From positions 11,278,327 through 11,342,326 of the forward strand of contig LR746272.1 of assembly GCA_902729315.2 (NCBI GenBank): DNA of 64,000 bases, written 5' to 3'. Position 1 is the first letter of the stretch. Each line of letters begins with the position of its first letter. Positions 38,955 through 48,553 of this stretch are shown in pieces. The translations under genes were made by a program, and so were the position numbers. The notes below the pieces were generated by a model. It saw nothing but the letters and a program-made list of their open reading frames with translations. It ran no database searches and was not told the DNA's origin. Source of the stretch: Spirodela intermedia (Eukaryota > Streptophyta > Magnoliopsida > Alismatales > Araceae).

Positions 38955-40270
38955 TATCAAAAAGATCAATGGCTTAGAAAACATTTGAACTCCAATCCTA
39001 AACAACGACTAAACTAAAGTGTACATGTGAAGCCTTCGTAGAAGTGGTGAAATCTTTGCCATATAGCATAGACGATAATGTGTCATCAAATAACGTGGAG
39101 AAAATGACATATTAAATAGACGGACTTCGACTCAATCTCAAAAGTAAAATTGACCATTGAAGAATCATGCATCTTCACACCAAAGCTTCAACCATTCCTT
39201 ATGAGAAAATAAGTCTCAAAGCAAAGAATGACCGAATGTTAGCAGCACACATTTTGGACAGTAACACATTGACAAAATATGTGGACCAAATGACAAGCCT
39301 CGATGATCTTATTTGAGCTCAACCCTGAAGGTAAAAATGTTCATTATGAATCTTTAGACAAAGTATTAAAGCCAACTAACATGAAAACAATAAGCTTCGA
39401 AGTAATGAACAATGGAGTGTCAGTGTTACACATTTTGAATGATAACATGTTGGCTCAACAATTGATGTATCTTTAGAAAAAATATCAAGAAAAAATTATA
39501 TGAGAATAACAAGCTTTGAACCAAAGAAAAAGTAAAGGTCAATGGCACGCCAACAAAGCAATGGGAAGAAATTTGAATTCATGTGATTTTTTTTAGGTGA
39601 TGAATAGAGAAAATATTAGAGAATATAAGAAAGGAGTTCATGAAGAACAAAAACTAATGTTGAATAAAGAAATAGATCCCCCTCATTTATTCACACTCAA
39701 GGAATAAATTACTCTATTCATCAAAGTCAAGCTGCCATGTGCTTCAAAAAAAAGAATTGAAAGTTACATTTGACACATCACTTTACTATAATGATTTAAG
39801 ACAACTATTGCATCAAATGTTTACTCTCTCAATCAAGTCTTAAGATACCTAGGTGGTGAGTGAAGAAAGGTTTAGGCTAAGACATAGTGTGTTGATAGTC
39901 TATTGGTGTTTTTGAAGGGTGTGATATCTGAGGAGACTAATGTATTTGACTAAGACATATGGTGTTGAGAGTCAAATTATGTTCATGAGGGGTGTGATAT
40001 CTGTAGAGGTCAGATAAGTGTAGTTGGGTCGTTGATCTAGTGAAAGCAATTGTATTTTTTTAAAAAATAGTGAACTTTGATAGGAAGAATCTTATTTGAC
40101 TAAATGTAGCCTATTGAGGGGTAAACCTATATAAAAATTGTGTCTTTTGTAGTAACAAGTGAGAGAGAGACTAGAGTGAACCCATGTAAAGAGAGAGCTT
40201 GACTTACGTAAACTCATACCTTGAATAAAAAACTTGTGCGAGAACTTGTGTTAGCACACACTCATAGATA
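38955..40270. repeat. Unclassified dispersed repeat, copy B
   Basis: The longer partner of copy A. Matching blocks are at ~39534 (aaaggtcaatggc), ~39753 (agaattgaaag), ~39852 (aggtggtgagtgaagaaagg) and ~40159 (gtgagagagagactagagtg). Upstream, 38955-39560 contains further degenerate internal repeats: 'aataagcttcgaag', 'aataacaagctttgaa' and 'aaataagtctcaaag' recur about every 170-190 bp. It therefore looks like a decayed array. No protein-coding frame is preserved. Confidence 0.65.
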
Positions 40271-41590
40271 TAACACAAATCTTAAGAAATCAATTCACCC
40301 ATCCTTTTGATGTTCTACTTACTTACATCAAACTCAATAGTATGTATCATGAATGTGTTATTTAAACTAGTGCAATAAGTGTCATTGAGGGTATTTAGGT
40401 AAATATGAGTCATTCTTAAAACATGCATTTACTTACGTTTATTACAATTTTCACAATTTTATTTAAAATTTAAAATTTGATTGTTTATGCATCAATTGTT
40501 TGCAAATGGAATTAGCTTGCATAAGAGGATCTACCCTAATCATGAGAGGCATAAGTGTCTCTATAGGCACATATGATAGAAACATTTAAAAATCTAAGCC
40601 AAAACATCATAATAGTTTACACTTCAAGAGATACTAAATTCATGCCCTTTTTCTAGAGGTAGAAACATAACACACCTCTCCTCCATGCCATTTTTTCTAT
40701 TACTTTCATTTCTTTTGAAGATTGGGGTAATTATGTTTCCAATGAGCTGTATTTGAGTTTAAGGTTGCTTTTGAGTTCCTCCATCTTTGGGGTATCTTTG
40801 CCTTAGAAGGTAGTACTCACCAAATACTTGGGCAAAGCTGAATGAAAAAAAGGAGTTTTATCCTTTTATCCCTCTTAATGTTTAAATCATGAAATCCTAG
40901 TATCAACTTCTATAAAACATGTTCCAAAAGATCTGTCCAATATCTACATGTGCAAAATATAAAATATCATAAGATTTAGTTTTCGGAAGGGACACTGATA
41001 TGTATCTAGATATCCATCAAGAACAAGTATTATAGTAGAAAGCATGGATCTTATAGATTACACAATAGATGCTCCATTGGAACATGAGGTCATGAATCCT
41101 TGAAATAGGAAGCTTCTAGTTTCTTAAAGGAATGAAATTCAATCTAAAGTCCCCTCTTTTATAAAGTGATAGATTTGATTCCTCGAATGTGAAGTACAAT
41201 TATAAACCACCTTTATTTAGCTATTCTACCAAATAGTAATAAATGTTAAATGAATCATTCATGCTATTATACTTTATGTTGTTTCCTCTATTTTTGAATG
41301 TAACGATTTCTTTGTATGAATTCTATTGAGTCTGTTAGCTTAACATAGATTGGGTAACTCATATTTTCCTTGAAATATATACACATGAGAAAACAGTACG
41401 CATTTGGCCTCCATTTTATGTACGATTTTAATAGAGGTTATTAAAAACTGATGTCATATTTAGAACATACAATTAAAGTTAACATATTGATGTAAAGTTA
41501 TTGCTTTACCCTTTCAACTATTTTATCACCATTAAAACAATTTTTGACTTAAATCAAACATGAGCTAGGTGAGTCGAGTACTTGAGTATG

Positions 41591-41805
41591 AGCTTTTCCT
41601 AGTTGATATATGCCACACTCTTTTCATTTGGTGACGGTGACTGATCTTTTGTCTTCCCTCCGACAAGCCAAGATCTTTTCATTTGGCGCATGTAGAACTT
41701 TATCACCTCCAGCACCCCCGGAGCCTGGCCAACTTGTGGAATTGAATGGTTCCGCTCTGAGGATGAAAGTGATCTTCCATCATAAGAGAAACATCCCAAG
41801 GGAGG

Positions 41806-41846
<41 letters not shown>

Positions 41847-42235
41847 GACACACCCGAGGATTGACGGTGTAGTTAGATCTGTTGGAGAGCATCATCTTGT
41901 CGACATCGATGACCCAGATATCTTTGCCGTCCCCGCGAAGGTTGACGCTCTCGACTAACTCCAGCCCCGCATCCGCAACCATCTCTCAGTCCTTGCGATA
42001 GTTATCGACATAGTGATCGCACCGCTGCGGAACGGTTTTCTATCCCTGCAGGTTTGTTGACCTAAACCGCCAGGGGGCGTCTGTTGTAGGCATCCACAGG
42101 GTGGCCGCGGAACCCTGTGCTCAGGGCCGAAGGTGGATGGGGAGAGGGCCTCGCGACTCACATGAGACCATAGGTTAGCTTCCCAAACGAAGGATGGAGA
42201 GGGAGATGATGACCACGGGGATTCGGGTCGCCATG
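41591..42235 (-). pseudogene. Acid phosphatase/VSP pseudogene
   Basis: Reads on the minus strand. A signal-peptide-like start (MATRIPVVIISLSILRLGS) lies at ~42231 and is cut by a stop. A block KTVPQRCDHYVDNYRKD follows, then an in-frame TGA, then EMVADAGLELVESV and GDGKDIWVIDVDKMMLSN. The last matches HAD motif I of the intact gene (FDVDETLLSN), but the conserved Glu-Thr after the second Asp is replaced by Lys-Met. After a GA/CT microsatellite in the intron position, FNSTSW and, in another frame, GQAPGVLEVIKFYM correspond to exon 2 of the family; a frameshift separates them. Exon 3 was not found. With at least one stop, one frameshift and a missing 3' end it cannot make a working enzyme. It is a decayed duplicate in the same orientation as 26252-28349. 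Confidence 0.75.
41801..41844. repeat. GA microsatellite in the pseudogene intron
   Basis: GGGA units turn into a pure GA run on the plus strand. The 5' junction (ggagggagggagagagag) is the same as at the 44.0-kb microsatellite. Confidence 0.9.
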
Positions 42236-44025
42236 GTCCATCCGCAAGCTCTCCTGCTCCTGGATCCAGAGCTTGAAGAGTGAGATCCTATTAAATAATA
42301 TAATTCAATGAAACAAATAAACTAGAATATCACCCGGACAATAATTTAATACGCATTGCATTGATAGCGCCCGCACATAGCGCGGAGACACGTGGGAATA
42401 CTGACGAAAGAGAAAGGTCGATATACGAAGGAGCTGCACGATGGAGACAGGCCGCCATACGAAGTAGATAGGCCAAAAGAAAACCTTGCCGCCAGTCCTA
42501 ATTAATCCCTGGGTCCCTGGTCCATAGGAAGAAAAGTTTTCGCTTGGACCTCGACAAAAAAAACCATAAATGCATGCCCCATTTATCCGCAGCAGGGTTA
42601 TGAAAATCCACGAGCAGCTGGACGAATTGTTAGCCAGTAAACTTATGGATATTTAAGTTCCGTAATATATGCTTCTTGATGCTGTATTAGAAGCATTAAG
42701 TAGAAACTCGTCATCTTTTCAACACGGAGTTAATGCAGCAATTTTATTATCAAGAATAGTGGTGTAGATATGTTTGAGTTTGACTTGTTTAAGACCTTTA
42801 TGCAAAATTTAGACCAGGCTCACTAATCCCAGATTTAACATGAGAGAAAAGAAAGAGACGTCCTTGATATTGCACTGACCAAAAAAATCTTTTTCCAGCA
42901 TGAGGCAAAAATGTAAGATTTTTATCACAAAGGATAATGATGTGAATATAATGACTTATTTAAGAGTTATATTTGGTTATGTTGTTTATTCACCAGGATT
43001 TACATTATAAAGTAAAAAATAAGAATAGCTTTTTCTTCCAAACAAAAACTAGTAGTGACGTAAACATAAAGTTATTTTGAAGTATAATAACCTAACATTT
43101 TTTGACACAAAATCGAGAATAACGATCCTGTTAATGCACTTCTTAAACAAAGAACTGCTTTTTTCTGAGATTCTCGAGACTAATCTTTAAAAAATTCAAC
43201 TAATTAAAAATGAATTTCATTTTTATTTTAGTTTTTTTCAAAATGTTATGATAATTTCTATAATTGGAATCATGTAAACTCTAGTAACTTGGTACAGTAG
43301 TCCACATACTCATGGGTCGAGGAGTAATCTTCTCTTACGGGCATAGCAAGTGGATGTAGCGTCATGTTCACCTTCCGGCGCCGGTAGTCCCAGAGAATAG
43401 CGTTAACTACTCTGGACAGGTGGCATGGTCTCCACGTGGTCCAGGACCATCGACGAGACTGTAGTGAGATCGGTACAGCTGCAGATACTCTGAAATTACA
43501 CCGCTTCTGGGGAAGAGGACTCGTAGGCTCTCCTCTCGTAACGGAACAACAATGAAGAAGATACATCCATCCCAGTGCCAGGAAATATAAGATAAAACTA
43601 TAAACGGAAATAATTGAAACAAGCATGTGGATCATAAATCGACGCTAGAGATGGGCCGAAATACTCTTTTGAAGTGTTCATGGGGACAACCTCTTCTTGG
43701 AGAAACTACGCTGTGACGTACTTCTATGGTTTTCGAGAACTCGAAGAATCACTGGGACAGTTGAATAAGAAACAGCCATATGGTGACAATAACTATGATC
43801 TCTGCAAGGGGGGAAAGACGGGATGCTATGGTAATGAAGAATGCTGATGATGTCGGTCGATGCTTAAGTGTCTTAACGACTGCAGCTTTCTCCATCGCAT
43901 ACCACATTACATCTACTCTCAGCAACGACTGCAGCTTTCTCCTTCTTTGTGCTTATCTCTCATTCTTTTCTTTCATTTTCCCTAATTCGCTTTTTCTCTC
44001 TCCAACAGATCGATGTCGAGGGAGG

Positions 44026-44117
<92 letters not shown>

Positions 44118-44177
44118 ATGGGTTTCTTTTGTTTTCAACACTAGATAATGTATGCTCTACTGCTCTGTTTTTTTCCC
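42236..44177. other. Intergenic region between the pseudogene and the NAC gene
   Basis: Mostly AT-rich. A 121-residue minus-strand frame at 43635-43270 (containing RRWSWTTWRPCHLSRVVN and HEYVDYCTKLLEF) is the only longer frame. It is GC-richer than its flanks, but I cannot assign it. A long GA microsatellite at 44021-44113 lies just beyond the NAC stop codon, probably in or past its 3' UTR. Confidence 0.45.
44021..44113. repeat. Long GA microsatellite 3' of the NAC gene
   Basis: GGGA units, then about 40 uninterrupted GA units on the plus strand. The end nearest the gene is ~65 bp after the NAC stop codon, so the pre-mRNA 3' flank would carry a (UC)n tract. Confidence 0.92.
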
Positions 44178-46128
44178 CTAATCATGATGATCTCGATTGT
44201 CTGTGTCGTGCCAGTACGAGTACTTCAGCCATTCCGTTTCGTCGGAGCTTGGGATAGATGTTTCCTGTTGGAACAGTTGCACGGTGAAATTAGAATTGAT
44301 GACAGAGCTCACAGAAAACCAGAATAGCATCTATAATCTTAGGAAAAGCATCGAACTCTCCAGGAACATTCATGCTCATTAAAATGGGTAGATGACTGTA
44401 CACATAAATCGTTAATCTCTCTTTTCGATATCTTTTATCGGTTTGTTGGAGCGCACAAAGTATGTATCTTCGTCGGGGTGCAGAGATCACGGGCTTCCTT
44501 TTTAACAGGAAAACGCCAAATCTAGATGACGAAACAATTCGGTAGTGATACAGATATGCTACGCACCATTATTCTAGAAGGTTCCGATCCAGATATTATC
44601 TATTACTAAATCATTTAATTTTAGAATATTACGAACACATTTAAGTTGAATCAATCGTGTTCATGCAATCTTGTTGATAAACGGGGTAGGAATATGATGA
44701 TGAAAGCACAGCCATTTTTGTTTTAAATTTGTTGCCTAATAATAAACATGGAAAATGATATTTGAACCATGACCAGCAGAATACAACCGGACAATTGGGC
44801 GAGCGGAATGATAAAACAAATGCGCACTCCAGTGCATCACATTGAGAGAGAGAGAGTACCTGGAACTTGTCGTTGTCGAAGAGCATTCTGGAGACAACGT
44901 AGGAGTCGTCTAGGACCATGGATGACTCGTGGACGGGGGCAGGAGGCAGGATGGCGGTGATGATGGAGTCACTGGGCCTGATGACGTGAAATGCGGAGGC
45001 AGCTCGACCTTCCTGTTCCTGGAGTATGTGAGGATGGTGCTCGTGCTCTTCATGCTTCTTGGAGGGGCGACTCGCGACCTCCCCTCCCACGGGTGCTGAG
45101 GTTTCTCCCATCACTACCTGTTGAAAATTTCCATTTACATCTTTCCACGAGTTTATCGCTTCTAAGCAGGGTCTTTTTCCTCTCTTTCTTTCATTTCTAC
45201 AACTCTTCTAGTTTAGTATGTCTCATATGTATGTAGATGATGGTGAAGATGACCCAGGAGGATGTTGTGATGTGTACATATTTGCAAGAGAGTCTACTTC
45301 ATGCACTGATGAATAATGATAGAGAAAATCTTATTTCGAGGCGGTCTAGAAAATCGAAGAAGGATAGATAACGCCGACAACAGATCAAACCGACTCCTGA
45401 CTAGTTATTGCGGTTGAAAATTTTTGCGATGTTTTTCATGCTATAAACAAAAACTATGAGATCATTTCTCGGGAAGTTATTTACGACAAGCATGCACGAA
45501 TACCGAAACTAAGTTCTCACATGGTCCAGCAATAGTTACCTGATCGAAGCTTTTCCCGAACGGCGAAAAGCCAAAGCTATCGGAGTTCATACACTGGATA
45601 CCTGCGGCGCTGTATCCTGAGATCCCGCCTCCGGGTGACATTTCATCTCTCTGGTTAACAGCTTCCTTTGACGAGGAGCTCGCGCTGCCGTTGTCTCTCA
45701 CATGCTCCATGGCGTCTGCAGCAATGGCTGCACCCCTGTCCGCGGTCCAACTGCACTGCCTCGGTTGGGTCTGGTAGAAGATCTTCGACACCACGAGCTC
45801 CCCTTCCTTCTCCTCTTCCAGCTGCCCAAGATGATACTGGTGCATGACCCAGTTTGTTTTCTCGGGCTTCCTGTGCTTCCCGAAGTTGGTGTAGAGGACG
45901 AGTATCTTCTTACATCCTTTCTGCCGACCGTTGGCCATCACCGGCCTTGTCTTGCCTGTCTTGTGCCACCTTGTCTCGCCGCCTTCTAGAGTCTGGACTT
46001 TCCTTCGCTTCCTCGTGCCCGTTGTGTAGGCCTTGGAGGGTCTGTGGAAGAAGTGCTTGCACAAGCCATCTTTTGTGACCCCTTTAAGAATAAGATTAGG
46101 GCCAAGATTTTAGTGCAGAGAGAGAGAG

Positions 46129-46208
<80 letters not shown>

Positions 46209-46742
46209 CTGACCAGGAAGCTTCTCAGGATGGGTATAGCAAATTCCATCTTCTCCTTCAATTGTGGGTATGAATTCATCAATCAGAGGGTGAGATTTCG
46301 ATTCCCCAGAGCTAACCTTCGCTTCCAGGTGCTCTATCAGTTCCTGATCCGTTGGATCAAATTTAACTCCCGCCGGCAGCCCGACCCAGTCCTTTAATCG
46401 ACATAGATAATCCACAAAACCAGCCTTATTAGTCTCTACTTTCTGTTGTAATATACTAGAAAGACTAACATTCAAGTAATAAATATATCAAAAAGAAATC
46501 CTGGACTCCTCTGGTGATGCCCTCGAAGTAACATGCACATCTATTACACATACCGGTTTTCTCTCGAGTTTGTGTCCGCAGCCAGGGCAGTGCTTTGTTC
46601 CGCAACGTTGATGTTGTCCGATTTTTGCATCTAGGAGATCGCAGCTGCTAATAGAACCTATTTGGGCCGAGTTCATGGCTGCCTCATTAACCAGAGCTCT
46701 CTCCCCTTGCATGACCCATGATAAATCTGAAGATCGATGCAT
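44178..46742 (-). CDS. NAC transcription factor, NAC075 type
   Basis: Five coding exons on the minus strand: 46742-46554, 46391-46214, 46081-45540, 45117-44860 and 44264-44178. Phases close and the product is ~417 aa. A Cys-rich leader (Cys47, Cys52, Cys55 in [13 protein letters not shown]) precedes the NAC domain at ~66-230. Recognisable blocks are [81 protein letters not shown] and [10 protein letters not shown]. The C-terminal part keeps the family's [22 protein letters not shown] and final EWLKYSYW...DHHD. This leader plus the [13 protein letters not shown] form is specific to the NAC075/NAC073(SND2)/NAC010 clade, closest to NAC075, a nuclear regulator tied to vascular differentiation, flowering and leaf senescence in Arabidopsis. 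ATGs at 46712 and 46676 are alternative starts. An acceptor at ~46769 suggests a 5'-UTR intron. Confidence 0.9.
46117..46204. repeat. GA microsatellite filling a NAC075 intron
   Basis: About 44 GA units with one GC interruption. They make up 88 of the 132 nt of the intron 46213-46082 and read as (CU)n in the transcript, between the donor GTCAGG and the acceptor TTAAAG. Confidence 0.92.
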
Positions 46743-47223
46743 CACGCGTCTGTCATCCCTCACCGATCCTGTAGGAATACAATCGAAAGGTAAACTAGGA
46801 AGATGATAAAAAAGAGGATTAGAAAGGAAAGTATCAGAAAAAAACCAACAACGAAGCAGTAAAATAAGCAAAAGCTGACGTAGGGGTTACGGAAGATCCC
46901 TACGATAGTCAACCAATATCCAGCTGCAGAGGGAATTCTGAAATCCTTGTGATTTTACATTAAAAGGATATCTGCCAATGAGAAGCAAAATTAGCAGCAC
47001 TTGGAGGGGAGAAGAATGGTCCTCGACGAACAAAACTATACGCAAACTCTTTAAGAATCAGGAAGAGCCCAGTAAATGAATTGAGAAGTATGAGGGATAT
47101 AGTTGATGAATAAAAGGATAATAAAATTAGGAAAAAAGGTAGAAGAAAACATGACTGAGGAAACGGGAACTGCTTTCATTCACTATAGTAGAAACGGGGG
47201 GAAACACCAAAGAATATGCTGGC

Positions 47224-47226
<3 letters not shown>

Positions 47227-47288
<62 letters not shown>
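47227..47288. repeat. GA microsatellite upstream of NAC075
   Basis: A pure GA run of about 31 units on the plus strand, ~480 bp upstream of the NAC075 start codon. It reads CT in the direction of that gene. Confidence 0.92.
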
Positions 47289-47291
<3 letters not shown>

Positions 47292-47834
47292 CTTCGCGCA
47301 AAACCCATCTGTGTTGCGAAAAGCTTGTTGGAGGGAAAGCTTTGGGTTTGTTATCTAGGTCGTAGATACAAAAGGAAAAGGGGAAACCGGGCTTCACAAC
47401 CATTATGGAGGCAGCCATATCTTAAAGACAGAGGACTAAACAATCTTTCCCATTTCATCGACCAAACAGCGTCTCCCAAATGGGATCCGGTTGATCATTA
47501 ATAGGGTCTGTCACGGGAGTTTGAAAGCAATCGTCATAAAACTTCTAAAACGGGAGGGCGTTCCTCGTGCATGGCGGAAATGAAGAAAAAGAGAATAGAC
47601 CTCCCCTCGGGTGCCGACGGTTTCCTGAGCAAGCCCGTTTGTCCTTGAGGAGTTCTAGCGCGTGAGATGATGGAGGAGGATGCGTTTGTTTCAGTGCAGA
47701 AGGAAAATATGCAGAATGTGGAAATTAAGGCAAAGGAAGCGGGATAGTAAGAACTCACATGCGCCTGCACATGGTGTGCTGGAAGGATGATTCTTTGTGT
47801 TTCGAGGTCCAGCACCGGGGGGAAGAAGCAGACG

Positions 47835-48017
47835 AGGGATAACGAGAGAGGGAGAGAGAGGTGGGGGAGGTAGGGAGTGGGGGAGAGAAAGAGAGAGACG
47901 GGAGAGAACGAGCGAACGAAAGAGGGGGGTGGAGAGAGAGAGAGAGAAGGAGAAAGAGGAGAGGGAGGGAGGGAGGGGAGGGAGGAGGGAAGAGAGCAAG
48001 AGAGAGCTGAGAGAGAG

Positions 48018-48101
<84 letters not shown>

Positions 48102-48359
48102 AGAAAGAGAGCGAGGGAGGGAGGGAGGGAAGAGAGCAAGAGAGAGAGCGAGAGAGCGAGAGAGAGAGAGAAAGAGAGAGAGGGAGAGGCAGAGAGAGAG
48201 AGAGGGAGAGAGAGAAAGAGAGAGAGGGAGAGGCAGAGAGAGAGGGGGAGAGAGAAAGAGAGAGAGAGAGAGGGAGAGAGAGGGGGAGAGGAGAAAGAGA
48301 GAGAGAGAGGGAGAGAGAGAAAGAGAGAGAGAGAGGGAGAGAGAGAGAGGGAGAGAGAA

Positions 48360-48442
<83 letters not shown>

Positions 48443-48450
48443 GAGGGAGA

Positions 48451-48514
<64 letters not shown>

Positions 48515-48553
48515 CAGAGAGAGAGACAGAGACACAGAGAGAGAGAGAGAGAT
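47835..48553. repeat. Giant purine-rich GA tract (~720 bp)
   Basis: Almost every base on the plus strand is a purine. The tract mixes pure (GA)n blocks (48013-48098, 48372-48436, 48458-48512) with GGGA, AAAG and GGAGG variants and only occasional C. Variant units recur in order (gagagagaaagagagagagggagaggcagag appears as repeated sub-blocks between 48165 and 48240), so the tract grew partly by local duplication. It lies 1.1-1.8 kb upstream of the NAC075 start. Confidence 0.92.

Larger units (their letters stand above)
29341..41590. other. AT-rich, gene-free repeat region
   Basis: More than 12 kb with many stops in all frames and no family-level protein match that I can recognise. Much of it is probably decayed transposable element. 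Two colinear repeat copies (30.5-31.3 and 38.9-40.3 kb) are listed separately. Segment 29.4-29.5 kb resembles 34.25-34.45 kb in short motifs (ccatgccac, atgtcatactgtg). A frame at 35163-34807 (-) is listed with low confidence. I see no complete reverse transcriptase, integrase or transposase, so no element class is assigned. Confidence 0.55.

Noticed and set aside
29341-41590. A complete LTR retrotransposon or endogenous viral element
   Set aside because: No reverse transcriptase, integrase, protease or coat motif was recognisable in any frame, and no clear TG...CA terminal repeats with target duplications were found.
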